Positions 9,599 to 18,186 are shown, counted from the stretch's first letter. The stretch is 64,000 bases of DNA from Phycisphaerales bacterium UBA7800 (GCA_002480565.1 DLCK01000087.1:54957-118956); one strand, 5' to 3'. A program made the numbers and translations. The notes: a model not told the origin generated them from the letters alone.

Positions 9599-10624
9599 AT
9601 GCAGCCAATAAACTCCAAATCACCACGTCCGCCGTTAAAGGTGTATGTGTTGACATTAATTTCTGTCTTGCCGATGCTTGCTTTCATTTTGCCAATATTT
9701 CTTGCGATCTTCACGGTGACGGGAAAAGTGAATTGGGGGCAATTGAATTCAGCGTTGGAAATTACGAAGTACACCATCATGCTCCAGACGGCTTTGTGCA
9801 TGCTCGCCGTTGTTGTCAGTCGACGCCCGGGCCAGGACAAGCTTTTGAAGCTGGCATTGTTGTATGTGTTCAACGCGATTGCCGTACCGGTCTATATCTA
9901 TTTTGAAGCTAAGCGAGATTATCAAGAGTCGGGACATTCAGCAGACGCCCAGAGTGCAGTGTCATGCGGATGTGATAGCGGGGGGGGAGATATAATGGTT
10001 GGTTGTTCATTGAATATCACTTGGGGCAAATTGCTATTGTCTTATCTTTTCGTGTTTGTGTTTGGCATGATGTTTACGCTGGGCATCAAGCTTCAGCAAT
10101 CACAATATGGATATGGGCCCGTTAAGGCTAAGGTCCAGATGTCTTCCAAGTCCGATGTTCAGAAAGTGCTCGATCGCTATATCAATCAAAACAAAATTTC
10201 GCCTTCGGGCAGTGGTACTCCTCGTGAAATATCTTTGTTTCAATTCATTGTGCCTGATGAACTGGTTGATGTCATCGCACAGTCTCCGACAGTGACAAGT
10301 TTGGAGATAGTCGACAGCATTCTGAAAAAAGATCAGCTAAAGGTGTTGGCGGATGCATTAGAGCTTCGATTGGTGAAGTTGTCAGGGAGCAATGTGACTG
10401 ATCAGGATGCCGAGGCGTTGTTAAATGAACCCATGAGTGCAGTCATAATCGACAATACATCAATTTCGCCTGAATATGTGATCAAGTTGGCGGGTTTATC
10501 ATCCGTCAGATACATGTCAGCGGCAGGGCTGGGAGTAACTCTGGATGATTTACAATTGATTGTTGAAAAAAGCCGGAAATTTATCTCGAAACTGAATCGT
10601 TGTGTATCGTCAGTGGTCAAGTAG
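9599..10624 (+). CDS. Unknown membrane protein with LRR-like C-terminus
   Basis: A 341-residue protein not recognised. Four hydrophobic segments stand in the first half: near residues 15-40, 58-72, 82-98 and a longer one around 140-165. The C-terminal half is soluble and has regularly spaced Leu/Ile (for example VTSLEIVDSILKKDQLKVL and LRLVKLSGSNVTDQDAEALL), suggesting leucine-rich-repeat-like turns. The ATG at 9599 is preferred to an upstream TTG at 9563 because it opens directly before the charged leader of the first membrane segment. The gene starts 50 bases after lgt and may be co-transcribed, but is more AT-rich. Confidence 0.65.
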   Translation: MQPINSKSPRPPLKVYVLTLISVLPMLAFILPIFLAIFTVTGKVNWGQLNSALEITKYTIMLQTALCMLAVVVSRRPGQDKLLKLALLYVFNAIAVPVYIYFEAKRDYQESGHSADAQSAVSCGCDSGGGDIMVGCSLNITWGKLLLSYLFVFVFGMMFTLGIKLQQSQYGYGPVKAKVQMSSKSDVQKVLDRYINQNKISPSGSGTPREISLFQFIVPDELVDVIAQSPTVTSLEIVDSILKKDQLKVLADALELRLVKLSGSNVTDQDAEALLNEPMSAVIIDNTSISPEYVIKLAGLSSVRYMSAAGLGVTLDDLQLIVEKSRKFISKLNRCVSSVVK

Positions 10625-10796
10625 GTACGCACGAGGAAATTGCTAAATTATTTCCGAAGCAACCCAAGTACACTCAGAATGGTCGTTAGCTGTGTGTGCT
10701 GAGGATACACAAGCGTTTAGACGTAAGATTATGTGCACGAATTGGGGAAAACTTCACTTTAAAGTATCTTTCCCCAGCCGAATCAGTCTTTTGCGG

Positions 10797-10824
10797 TTGA
10801 CAAGCGTTTTGGATTCGTTAAACT
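10797..10824 (+). promoter_or_regulatory. Promoter of the ribosomal protein cluster
   Basis: TTGACA at 10797-10802 and TAAACT at 10819-10824, spaced by 16 bases, lie about 70 bases before rpsJ. This is the best sigma70-like match in the 270-base gap after the unknown membrane gene and is the likely start of the S10 transcript. Confidence 0.6.
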
Positions 10825-10894
10825 TTCCCTCCTGCCCGGATTTTGGTCTGGGCAACTGTAGTTATGAACAGAGAATTGAACGTTAGGAACTTCA

Positions 10895-11203
10895 ATGTCC
10901 GCAGGCAGAATTAGAATTCGTATGGAAGCCTATGATCACCAGGCTTTGGACTCATCGGCAAAAGAAATTGTCGATCACGCTAAACGCACCAATGCCCGGG
11001 TCTCAGGTCCCGTTCCATTGCCTACCCGTATTGAACGTTACACCGTTCTTCGTGGCCCGCACGTGGACAAGAAGTCCCGTGAACAGTTCGAAATCCGTAC
11101 CCATAAACGGATTATCGATATCAAAGACCCAACAGCACGCACCGTCGAAGCACTCAACCGCCTCGTGGTTCCCGCTGGTGTCTTTGTGAAAATCAAGGCC
11201 TGA
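10895..11203 (+). CDS. rpsJ: 30S ribosomal protein S10
   Basis: The 102-residue protein binds the 3' domain of 16S rRNA in the small-subunit head and is also the NusE antitermination factor. Family hallmarks are visible: RIRIRMEAYDHQALD at the N-terminus, PLPTRIERYTVLRGPHVDKK in the middle and RTVEALNRLVVPAGV near the end. It opens the ribosomal cluster as in many bacteria, but is separated from rplC by a terminator-like hairpin and a 160-base gap, so rplC and later genes may be produced at a different level. Confidence 0.98.
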   Translation: MSAGRIRIRMEAYDHQALDSSAKEIVDHAKRTNARVSGPVPLPTRIERYTVLRGPHVDKKSREQFEIRTHKRIIDIKDPTARTVEALNRLVVPAGVFVKIKA

Positions 11204-11215
11204 TAGTAGTAAACG

Positions 11216-11246
11216 AAAATCGCGACCGTGTTGGCCGCGATTTTTT
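11216..11246 (+). terminator. Intrinsic terminator or attenuator after rpsJ
   Basis: AAAATCGCG (11216-11224) pairs with CGCGATTTT (11236-11244), with CC/GG continuing the stem after one mismatch and a run of six T at the 3' side. It lies 13 bases past the rpsJ stop and well before rplC. Its place inside the cluster suggests partial termination or attenuation. Confidence 0.7.
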
Positions 11247-11364
11247 AGTCGGAAGATTTTCCGGCAGATGGTTATAGAAATTTTATCAAACAGAGCAGTG
11301 ACCCGCCCAAGTGTCAAATCTTGGTGGTCCAAACCGAAAATCGGCAGCTCTGGGAGGTTTGAAA

Positions 11365-12069
11365 ATGCCTAAGGCATTAATTGGTAAGAAGATCGGCATG
11401 ACGCGCCTTTTCGGTGAAAAGGATCGTTATGTGGGTGCTGGCGACAAAGTCAACATGCTCGTCAATGATCCTGTGACGGTTCTTGAAGTGGGTCCCTGCT
11501 TCGTGAGTCAGATCAAGACTGAAGAAGTTGATGGCTACAACGCCCTGCAGTTAGCTTTCGGTGATATCAAAGGTCGTAACTCGACCATGCAACTCATCGG
11601 CCATGATGCCAAGGCTGGTGTAACGCCCAAGCGTGTGCATCGCGAAGTTCGCGTGAGCTCAGATGAACTGGGTGAAGCTGAACTTGGCAAAGCGTTGAAT
11701 GTTGAAATCTTTGAAGGCGTCGCATATGTGGACGTGATCGCAACCTCAAAGGGTAAAGGCACAGCCGGCCCAATGAAGCGTTGGGGATTCAAAGGTCAGC
11801 AGGCAACTCACGGTGTTGAACGTAAGCATCGCTCGCCCGGTTCGGTGGGTGGTCGCTCAAGTAACCTGGGTACAGGTAAGCCCAAGAAGGGTGGCAAGAA
11901 AGCCGGCCAGATGGGTAACAAGCAAATCACAGTCCGCAGCCTTGAGGTTGTGGGTATTGATAAAGAAAAAAATCTCCTGTTGGTCAAGGGATCGGTTCCC
12001 GGGGCGAATCAGGGGATGGTTTATGTACGGGAAGCTATTCGCTTGTTTAAGCGAAAGGTGGCCAAGTAA
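11365..12069 (+). CDS. rplC: 50S ribosomal protein L3
   Basis: A 234-residue primary 23S rRNA-binding protein, among the first to assemble on the large subunit. The N-terminus MPKALIGKKIGMTRLF is typical, and the conserved loop that reaches toward the peptidyl transferase centre is present (KRWGFKGQQATHGVERKHRS and GKKAGQMGNK). The ATG at 11365 is chosen over an upstream GTG frame because a GGGAGG site precedes it by about 6 bases and the family N-terminus begins here. It is slightly longer than the E. coli protein. Confidence 0.97.
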   Translation: MPKALIGKKIGMTRLFGEKDRYVGAGDKVNMLVNDPVTVLEVGPCFVSQIKTEEVDGYNALQLAFGDIKGRNSTMQLIGHDAKAGVTPKRVHREVRVSSDELGEAELGKALNVEIFEGVAYVDVIATSKGKGTAGPMKRWGFKGQQATHGVERKHRSPGSVGGRSSNLGTGKPKKGGKKAGQMGNKQITVRSLEVVGIDKEKNLLLVKGSVPGANQGMVYVREAIRLFKRKVAK

Positions 12070-12242
12070 GGTCACTGAACTTCGCAAGTCCGGCATGATG
12101 TTTTAATCTTGCCAAAGGATACTGCGAGGTCGCAACAGTATGGCGAACGACCGGGTCGTGTGTCATCGTCGGCGACGTTAAGTTTGGCCGGCATTGTGAG
12201 ACAAGCAACACGTATCCCCATATGGGGCCGTAGGTGAATATT
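12070..12242 (+). promoter_or_regulatory. Hairpin-rich spacer before rplD
   Basis: An unusually long gap for this compact cluster. It contains several small inverted repeats: TACTG...CAGTA (12120-12140) enclosing GCGA/TCGC, ACGAC-CGG-GTCGT (12147-12159), CGTC-GGC-GACG (12167-12177) and the palindrome CCCCATATGGGG (12216-12227), the last just before the rplD ribosome binding region. It may be a structured leader; L4 autoregulates its operon in gamma-proteobacteria, though at a different place. Confidence 0.4.
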
Positions 12243-12905
12243 ATGATTGAAATTCCAGTCCACGACATTCAAGGCAAGCAGATTGATACGCTGCAAGTTG
12301 ATGAAGCACTACTCGGCGGTGAAGTTCGCCATGCATTGCTTAAGCAGGCATATGTCCGCTTTCACGCCAATCGCCGCCAGGGTACAGCCAGTACTCGCAG
12401 TCGCGCCGACACGTCTTATTCAACTCGCAAAATGTATAAGCAGAAGGGTACAGGTTCAGCTCGTCGGGGTACCGCCGGCACGAACATCATGTATCACGGT
12501 GGCCATACATTTGCCAAGTCAGTCCGATCTTTCCGCCAGGACATGCCAAAGAAAATGCGTCGCCTGGCGAACCGCAATGCTTTGCTCGCCAAGGCCGTTG
12601 ATGGTGAAATCAAGATCGTCGACTCGCTGAGCTTTGAGAAGCCCAGCACCAAGGTGTTCAGCCAGCTGCTTTCAGCGTTGAACATTAATCGTACCTGTCT
12701 TGTCGCTCTTTCGAGCACCACCAGCACAGAAGCAAAATCAGCCCGCAATGTTGAGCACGTAAGTGTGACCAACGCCGAACTGCTCAATGCATTCGACGTT
12801 TTGAATCATCGCTTCCTGCTTATTGACAAAGCGACCATGCAGTCTGTCATTGACAAGGCTCAGGGTAAAGTTAATCCCGTGTCCACCAATGTGGAGGGTG
12901 AATAA
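12243..12905 (+). CDS. rplD: 50S ribosomal protein L4
   Basis: A 220-residue large-subunit protein whose loop lines the peptide exit tunnel. Recognisable parts are TSYSTRKMYKQKGTGSARRGT, the basic tunnel loop, and the surrounding globular domain. In E. coli L4 also represses its own operon. The ATG at 12243 is chosen over a GTG three codons upstream because a TAGGTG-like site is well spaced from it. It is followed after two bases by rplW, so translation of the two is probably coupled. Confidence 0.96.
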   Translation: MIEIPVHDIQGKQIDTLQVDEALLGGEVRHALLKQAYVRFHANRRQGTASTRSRADTSYSTRKMYKQKGTGSARRGTAGTNIMYHGGHTFAKSVRSFRQDMPKKMRRLANRNALLAKAVDGEIKIVDSLSFEKPSTKVFSQLLSALNINRTCLVALSSTTSTEAKSARNVEHVSVTNAELLNAFDVLNHRFLLIDKATMQSVIDKAQGKVNPVSTNVEGE

Positions 12906-12907
12906 TC

Positions 12908-13186
12908 ATGGATGCAACTTACGTGATCAAGCGTCCCATGGTGACTGAAAAGTCCACCTGGGAAACCGACTCCCGCAATCGTTACAGCTTTGTGGTTCAC
13001 ATGAAGGCAACCAAGCCACAGATTCGTAAAGCCATTGAAGAGCTTTACGGTGTCCGTGTTGACAGTGTTGCCACTCAGATCCGTAAAGGTGAAGCCACGC
13101 GTACTCGTTTTGGTGTGTCGAAGAAAAGTGACTTTAAGAAAGCCACTGTTCAACTGCATCAAGATGACAAAATCGAACTGTTTTGA
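12908..13186 (+). CDS. rplW: 50S ribosomal protein L23
   Basis: A 92-residue protein located at the tunnel exit, where trigger factor and SRP dock. The N-terminal VIKRPMVTEKSTW and central FVVHMKATKPQIRKAIEELY are typical of L23. It starts two bases after the rplD stop, consistent with translational coupling, and is followed by rplB in the usual order. Confidence 0.96.
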   Translation: MDATYVIKRPMVTEKSTWETDSRNRYSFVVHMKATKPQIRKAIEELYGVRVDSVATQIRKGEATRTRFGVSKKSDFKKATVQLHQDDKIELF

Positions 13187-13230
13187 GTACTGCCCTGAGC
13201 TATAGCACTCAGTAAGTAAGGAGAGGCCCC

Positions 13231-14088
13231 ATGGCCGTTCGCGTATACAACAGAACAAGTGCAGGACGACGCAACTCGTCGGTTAACCTCTACTCCGAGG
13301 TAACCAAGAGTAAGCCGGAAAAAAGCCTGCTTAAGCCAAAGTCCAAAAATGGCGGTCGCAACCACCACGGTAAAATTACTGTGCAAAGTCGCGGCGGTGG
13401 CCATAAGCAGCGTTACCGTTTGGTCGACTTCCGTCGTAACACCAAATTGGATATGGCTGCAACGGTCGTTGGTATTGAATACGATCCCAATCGCACAGCC
13501 AACATCGCTCTTCTTGAGTATGAAGATGGCGACAAGCGTTACATCGTCTCCCCAATCGGCTTGACCGACGGTGACGTGATTGTCAACGCCACAGAGCGTG
13601 CCGAACCCAAGCCTGGCAACTCCATGCTCGCCAAGTACGTGCCGACCGGTTTGAATATTCACAATATCGAACTGACGCCAGGCAAAGGCGGGGCAATCTG
13701 CCGCAGTGCTGGTTCATACGCCCGTCTCACTAACCGTGAAGGCGAGTGGGCCACAATAGTGTTGCCCAGTGGCGAAATTCGTCAAATCTCAGTGAACTGC
13801 CGCGTGACCATTGGTCAAATCGGCAACACTGACCATATGAATGTTCGCATCGGTAAAGCCGGTCGCAACAGACATAAAGGTAAACGCCCCCACACCCGCG
13901 GTGTGGCCAAGAACCATCAAGATCACCCCCTGGGTGGTGGTGACGGTAAGAGTAAGGGCGGTCGTGCTCCAGCATCCAAGACCGGCGTGCTGTCAAAGGG
14001 TGGTAAAACACGTAAAAGTGTCAAACCATCTAACAAGCGTATTCTGCGTCGGCGTGTCAGCAAACGTTACGGACAGTTGACCCTGTAA
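13231..14088 (+). CDS. rplB: 50S ribosomal protein L2
   Basis: A 285-residue rRNA-binding protein needed for subunit association and peptidyl transfer. Diagnostic segments are GRNHHGKITVQSRGGGHKQR near residue 46, LTPGKGGAICRSAGSYA near 150, and the C-terminal HPLGGGDGKSKGGR, which holds the conserved His region. A strong AAGGAGAGG site precedes the ATG. Confidence 0.98.
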   Translation: MAVRVYNRTSAGRRNSSVNLYSEVTKSKPEKSLLKPKSKNGGRNHHGKITVQSRGGGHKQRYRLVDFRRNTKLDMAATVVGIEYDPNRTANIALLEYEDGDKRYIVSPIGLTDGDVIVNATERAEPKPGNSMLAKYVPTGLNIHNIELTPGKGGAICRSAGSYARLTNREGEWATIVLPSGEIRQISVNCRVTIGQIGNTDHMNVRIGKAGRNRHKGKRPHTRGVAKNHQDHPLGGGDGKSKGGRAPASKTGVLSKGGKTRKSVKPSNKRILRRRVSKRYGQLTL

Positions 14089-14111
14089 CTGATTAGATTG
14101 AAGGAGGGCAT

Positions 14112-14402
14112 ATGCCCCGTTCACTTAAAAAAGGTCCTTTTGTGGATTTCAAACTCTACCGCAAGGTTGAGAAACTTTCACAACAGAACAAGCGCGAGCC
14201 GATCAAGACATGGGCTCGTAACTGCACCATCGTTCCTGAGTTTGTCGGACATACGTTCCTGGTGCATAACGGCAAAGTTTTCAATCAGGTGTTCGTGACA
14301 GAAGACATGGTGGGCCACAAGCTCGGTGAATTTTCACTCACCCGCCTCTTCCGTTCACATACGACTGGTTCCAAGGCCATGCGTGCCACGGGTCGTGCAT
14401 AA
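14112..14402 (+). CDS. rpsS: 30S ribosomal protein S19
   Basis: A 96-residue protein in the head of the small subunit, partner of S13 near the A site. The N-terminus MPRSLKKGPFVDFKL and central PEFVGHTFLVHNGK are diagnostic. A GAAGGAGGG site lies immediately upstream. Order rplB-rpsS-rplV is conserved. Confidence 0.97.
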   Translation: MPRSLKKGPFVDFKLYRKVEKLSQQNKREPIKTWARNCTIVPEFVGHTFLVHNGKVFNQVFVTEDMVGHKLGEFSLTRLFRSHTTGSKAMRATGRA

Positions 14403-14432
14403 AGCAAGTAACTTCGCATTGGAGTGTTTCAA

Positions 14433-14774
14433 ATGCCATATACCAATGTTCATCGCGGTGCCCGCATCAGCCCGACCAAGGTTCGTCCGGTCATGGATCT
14501 GATTCGTAGCAAGCCCATCGATCAAGCAGATTCAATTCTGCGGATGTGCAAGCGACGCGCTGCTGTTTATATTCTCCGCGCTCTTGATGCAGCCCGGGAA
14601 AACGCCCGTAGTGCCGGCGATCTGACCAGTGACCAAATGCGTCGCCTGGTTGTCTCCGACGCTCGTGTGGATTCCGGCCCGACCATGAAGCGTTTTCAGC
14701 CTAAGGATCGCGGTCGTGCACATGCGATCAAGAAGCGAACCAGTCACATCACTATCGCAGTTGATGTGAAGTAA
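14433..14774 (+). CDS. rplV: 50S ribosomal protein L22
   Basis: A 113-residue protein whose beta-hairpin lines the exit tunnel. The sequence shows RISPTKVRPVMDLIRSKP at the N-terminus and the extended loop ending in KRTSHITIAV. The ATG at 14433, with GGAGTG upstream, is preferred to a GTG three codons earlier. Confidence 0.96.
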   Translation: MPYTNVHRGARISPTKVRPVMDLIRSKPIDQADSILRMCKRRAAVYILRALDAARENARSAGDLTSDQMRRLVVSDARVDSGPTMKRFQPKDRGRAHAIKKRTSHITIAVDVK

Positions 14775-14805
14775 GCCAGAGACAACCTCAACCAAGAGAC
14801 TAATC

Positions 14806-15510
14806 ATGGGACAAAAGGTTCATCCATTTGGATTTCGAGTTGGCATCACAGAAGCTCATCGCAGCCGCTGGTATGCCCCTAAAGCTCTTTACGGCGAACT
14901 CCTCGTTGAAGACGAGAGAATCCGCCAGTACATCGATAAAAAGCTCAATCGCAAGCCTCCGTTTGCAGCAGTGAGTGACATTCATATCGAGCGTACACGT
15001 GAAGAAATGAAGGTTATCATTCGCACCGCTCGCCCCGGTCTGGTCATCGGCCCCAAGGGTCAGAATATTGAAGACCTGACCATTGAGCTTCAACGCTTGA
15101 CTGGACGTAACGTCTCGGTCTCCTGCATTGAAGTGGGCAACCCGGACGTGGATGCACAACTCATCGGTGAAAGCATTGCCGAACAGTTGGCCAAGCGTGC
15201 GAGTTTCCGCCGCATCGTGAAGATGAAAGCTGACGCTGCCATCTCCGGTGGTGCCAAGGGAATCAAGATTCAGCTTTCAGGCCGCCTGGGTGGTCATGAA
15301 ATGAGCCGCAAGGAAAACATCCGTCTGGGTGCCATTCCCTTGTCAACGATTCAGGCCAACATTGATTACGGCCTGGCTTTGAGTCGCACAACCTACGGCA
15401 TCATCGGTGTCAAGGTTTGGGTCTTCAAAGGCTTGTATCAGGAAATTATCGAAGGTGAAATCGAATCCCGCGCTGCTGGTGCCCGCCCGCGTGCACGTGG
15501 TCGTCGCTAA
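14806..15510 (+). CDS. rpsC: 30S ribosomal protein S3
   Basis: A 234-residue protein of the mRNA entry site. MGQKVHPFGFRVGI starts the N-terminal domain; a KH domain with the loop GLVIGPKGQNIE lies near residue 80; the C-terminal domain includes IKIQLSGRLGGHEMSR. The C-terminus ends in a basic RPRARGRR tail. Confidence 0.98.
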   Translation: MGQKVHPFGFRVGITEAHRSRWYAPKALYGELLVEDERIRQYIDKKLNRKPPFAAVSDIHIERTREEMKVIIRTARPGLVIGPKGQNIEDLTIELQRLTGRNVSVSCIEVGNPDVDAQLIGESIAEQLAKRASFRRIVKMKADAAISGGAKGIKIQLSGRLGGHEMSRKENIRLGAIPLSTIQANIDYGLALSRTTYGIIGVKVWVFKGLYQEIIEGEIESRAAGARPRARGRR

Positions 15511-15547
15511 GCCGATTCGTAGTATTCAAGTGTAAAGGAAGTCAACG

Positions 15548-15973
15548 ATGCCGTTGATGCCAAAACGAGTTCGATATCGCAAACAGCACCGCAAGGCTGG
15601 CAACGTATACAAGGGTGTCGCCACCCGTGGTAACTATGTCGCTTTTGGTGATTACGGTTTGCAGTCGATGGAAAACGGACTGCTCACCGCACGACAGATT
15701 GAAGCCGGCCGTATCGCCGCTCGTCAGTATGTCAGTCGCGAAGGCAAACTTTTCGTCCGCGTGTTCCCCGACAAGCCCATCACCAAGAAGCCCTTGGAAC
15801 AACGTATGGGTAAGGGTAAGGCCGAGCCGGAATTCTGGGCAGCCAAAATCAAAGAAGGCACCGTCCTCTTTGAACTGGCAGGTGTCCCCAAGGACGTCGC
15901 CCGTTCGGCACTGCTCCGCGTGGCACACAAGATGCCGTTTAAAGTCCGTTTTGTTGAACGTCGCCACGTTTGA
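15548..15973 (+). CDS. rplP: 50S ribosomal protein L16
   Basis: A 141-residue protein near the A-site tRNA elbow. MPKRVRYRKQHRK, the GNYVAFGDYGLQ segment and GKGKAEPEFWAAKI are typical of L16. The upstream ATG at 15548 is well spaced from AAAGGAAG; the ATG three codons later matches the commonest family start and cannot be excluded. Confidence 0.96.
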   Translation: MPLMPKRVRYRKQHRKAGNVYKGVATRGNYVAFGDYGLQSMENGLLTARQIEAGRIAARQYVSREGKLFVRVFPDKPITKKPLEQRMGKGKAEPEFWAAKIKEGTVLFELAGVPKDVARSALLRVAHKMPFKVRFVERRHV

Positions 15974-15999
15974 GGCTCTGACAGTTAGAGGACAGAACC

Positions 16000-16203
16000 A
16001 TGAAGGCAAGTGAAATCAAAAAGCTCAGTGACGATCAGATCGCTGCGGAAATCAAGACCACCCGTCGTCAGATTTTCGACCTGCGTAGCCAGGCTGTGAC
16101 TGAGAAGTTGGAAAACCCTGGCCAAAAGAGTGTGCTGCGTCGTGACGTAGCGCGTCTGTTGACCGAAAAACGTCAGCGTGATATTGCTGCGAAAGGCGCA
16201 TAA
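16000..16203 (+). CDS. rpmC: 50S ribosomal protein L29
   Basis: A 67-residue, two-helix protein at the tunnel exit. MKASEIKKLSDDQI and EIKTTRRQIFDLRSQAVT match L29. It is separated from rpsQ by two bases, suggesting translational coupling. Confidence 0.95.
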   Translation: MKASEIKKLSDDQIAAEIKTTRRQIFDLRSQAVTEKLENPGQKSVLRRDVARLLTEKRQRDIAAKGA

Positions 16204-16205
16204 CA

Positions 16206-16484
16206 ATGGCCCAGACTACTGAAACACAAACTGGACGCGGCCCGTTGGTCGGAACCCTGGTCGGTGTGGTGACATCTGACAAGCGAGACAAGACTCGCAG
16301 CGTTGATGTGAACTACTCAGACAAGCACGCCAAGTATGGTAAGTACCTGCGTCGTTCAACACGATACCAGGTTCACGATGAAAACAATATCGCCAAGCTT
16401 GGTGATACCGTTGAAATCGCTGCTTGTCGCCCAATGAGCAAGACCAAGACCTTCCGTCTGGTCAAAGTCGTTAACGCCAAGTGA
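16206..16484 (+). CDS. rpsQ: 30S ribosomal protein S17
   Basis: A 92-residue OB-fold protein that binds the 5' domain of 16S rRNA. The conserved core includes GVVTSDKRDKTRSVDV, YGKYLRRSTRYQVHDE and GDTVEIAACRPMSKTK. It follows rpmC after two bases in the usual order. Confidence 0.96.
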   Translation: MAQTTETQTGRGPLVGTLVGVVTSDKRDKTRSVDVNYSDKHAKYGKYLRRSTRYQVHDENNIAKLGDTVEIAACRPMSKTKTFRLVKVVNAK

Positions 16485-16531
16485 TTGTAATCAGCCGCAC
16501 CTGAATGTGCGTTGTATGAGGATGACGAACC

Positions 16532-16918
16532 ATGATTCAGCAGGAATCAAGAATTGATGTAGCGGATAACACCGGCGCCAAAATCGCCTATGTCATCCGT
16601 GTACTTGGACGGTCAACCGGCCGGATGCGTCACTCGCGTCCCACCGCGACCATTGGTGACAAAGTGGTGTGTTCCATCAAGAAGTCACTGCCAGGTAGCG
16701 ACATGAAGACCGGCACCATTGTCAAAGGTGTTGTCGTTCGCACTAACTACCCCGTGCGTCGTGCAGACGGAAGCTACGTTCGATTCGATCGTAATGCTAT
16801 TGTCCTCATTGACGATAACGGCAACCCCCGTGGCACCCGCATCTTTGGTGCAGTCGCCCGCGAGTTGCGTGAAAAGAACTACATGAAGATCGTATCCCTC
16901 GCTTCCGAGGTGGTCTGA
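16532..16918 (+). CDS. rplN: 50S ribosomal protein L14
   Basis: A 128-residue protein of the subunit interface. MIQQESRIDVADNTGAK, RDGSYVRFDRNAIVLI (seen here as RADGSYVRFDRNAIVLID) and NPRGTRIFGAVARELRE are diagnostic. It is a little longer than the usual 122 residues. Confidence 0.97.
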   Translation: MIQQESRIDVADNTGAKIAYVIRVLGRSTGRMRHSRPTATIGDKVVCSIKKSLPGSDMKTGTIVKGVVVRTNYPVRRADGSYVRFDRNAIVLIDDNGNPRGTRIFGAVARELREKNYMKIVSLASEVV

Positions 16919-16935
16919 GAAACGGAGATTAGAAA

Positions 16936-17274
16936 ATGCCACGACACATACGAAAAGGTGACACGGTGTTTGTCCGTTCCGGCTCGGACAAGGGTGCAAC
17001 AGGCAAGGTGATGAAGGTCATCGTTGACGATAACCGTGTGGTTGTCGAAGGCGTCAATGTCCGCAAGAAGCACATCAAGCCTTCGCAGACCAACCCACAG
17101 GGCGGAATTGTCGAAAAGGAAATGCCTATTCACATTTCCAAAGTCAGCCCACTGGCTAACGACGGCAAGCCCACACGTGTTAAGTTTGAAACCCGTGCCG
17201 ACGGTTCCAAGGTTCGACTCGCAGTTCGCACAGGTGAACAGCTCGGCCCGGAACTCAAGAAGGCCAAGAAGTAA
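16936..17274 (+). CDS. rplX: 50S ribosomal protein L24
   Basis: A 112-residue KOW-domain assembly initiator. RKGDTVFVRSGSDKGATGKV is the KOW motif; GVNVRKKHIKPSQTNPQGG and PIHISKVSPL follow as in the family. It lies 17 bases after rplN. Confidence 0.96.
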   Translation: MPRHIRKGDTVFVRSGSDKGATGKVMKVIVDDNRVVVEGVNVRKKHIKPSQTNPQGGIVEKEMPIHISKVSPLANDGKPTRVKFETRADGSKVRLAVRTGEQLGPELKKAKK

Positions 17275-17328
17275 GTAAACAACAGAGTTGATCTGTATAC
17301 AAGCAGGTCTCAACAGGGAAGTCCTAAA

Positions 17329-17898
17329 ATGGCAACTCCACGACTCAAAGAAAAATTCAACAACGAGGTTTGCCCAAAGCTCCAAGAGCAATTTGGCATC
17401 ACCAACCCGATGGCACTGCCTCGTCTGCAAAAGATCGTTCTCAACGTCGGTCTGGGTAAGCAGCTCGAAGGCACCAAGGTCAATGCGACCGCCAAGGAAC
17501 AAGTTCTTTCTGACCTGGCAACCGTCTCCGGCCAAAAAGCTGTGATGGTCAAAGCCAAGAAGTCGGTCTCGAACTTCAAAGTACGTGCTGGTTATGAAAC
17601 CGGCGTGATGGTGACACTTCGCGGCCAAAAGATGTGGACGTTCTTTGATCGTCTGATCGCTGTGGCCATCCCACGTATCAAGGACTTTCGTGGTCTGAAG
17701 GACAATAGCTTCGACGGTCGTGGCAATTACTCCTTCGGCATCACTGAACAAGGCATTTTCCCTGAAATTGACATGGCTAACGCCAAGTTCCTTCACGGGA
17801 TGAACATCACCTTCGTTTTCAAGAACTCGACCAACGAAATCACCAAGGAAGCGCTTAAAACAATCGGTATGCCGTTTGTGAAGCGCGACGAGGCATAA
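17329..17898 (+). CDS. rplE: 50S ribosomal protein L5
   Basis: A 189-residue protein of the central protuberance that binds 5S rRNA. The segments ALPRLQKIVLNVGLG, KSVSNFKVRAGYETGVMVTLRG (read with the preceding Lys-rich part) and FDGRGNYSFGITEQGIFPEI are characteristic. The order rplX-rplE-rpsN is conserved. Confidence 0.97.
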   Translation: MATPRLKEKFNNEVCPKLQEQFGITNPMALPRLQKIVLNVGLGKQLEGTKVNATAKEQVLSDLATVSGQKAVMVKAKKSVSNFKVRAGYETGVMVTLRGQKMWTFFDRLIAVAIPRIKDFRGLKDNSFDGRGNYSFGITEQGIFPEIDMANAKFLHGMNITFVFKNSTNEITKEALKTIGMPFVKRDEA

Positions 17899-17916
17899 CG
17901 GATAGGAACGACTGAT

Positions 17917-18186
17917 ATGGCGTCCAAATCAACAATTACCCGGAATGACAAAGTTAAGGCATGCGTCGATAAATACGCAGCCAAGCGTCGCGAACTCAAA
18001 GAGGCAGGTAACTACCTTGAGCTTCAAAAGCTTCCTCGCGACTCTTCGCCGACACGTGTGCGTAACCTTTGTGCCTTAACCGGCCGATCACGCAGTGTCT
18101 ACCGTAAGTTCAAGATTTCCCGCATCATGCTTCGCGAACTCGCGTTGCAGGGCAAGATCCCCGGGATGCGTAAAGCCTCGTGGTAA
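17917..18186 (+). CDS. rpsN: 30S ribosomal protein S14 (zinc-free form)
   Basis: An 89-residue protein of the small-subunit head. It is the longer form: the C-terminal CALTGRSRSVYRKFKISR matches S14, but the paired CxxC zinc ribbon of the short form is absent; only isolated Cys residues occur. This suggests a zinc-independent S14. Confidence 0.95.
   Translation: MASKSTITRNDKVKACVDKYAAKRRELKEAGNYLELQKLPRDSSPTRVRNLCALTGRSRSVYRKFKISRIMLRELALQGKIPGMRKASW

Noticed and set aside
10692..10886. 64-residue frame upstream of rpsJ
   Set aside because: It overlaps the likely promoter of the ribosomal cluster and has no ribosome binding site or family resemblance.
16879..17796. 305-residue open frame on the minus strand opposite rplN, rplX and rplE
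   Set aside because: It is entirely antisense to three well-identified ribosomal protein genes and shows no family features; long shadow frames arise from the codon usage of the real genes.
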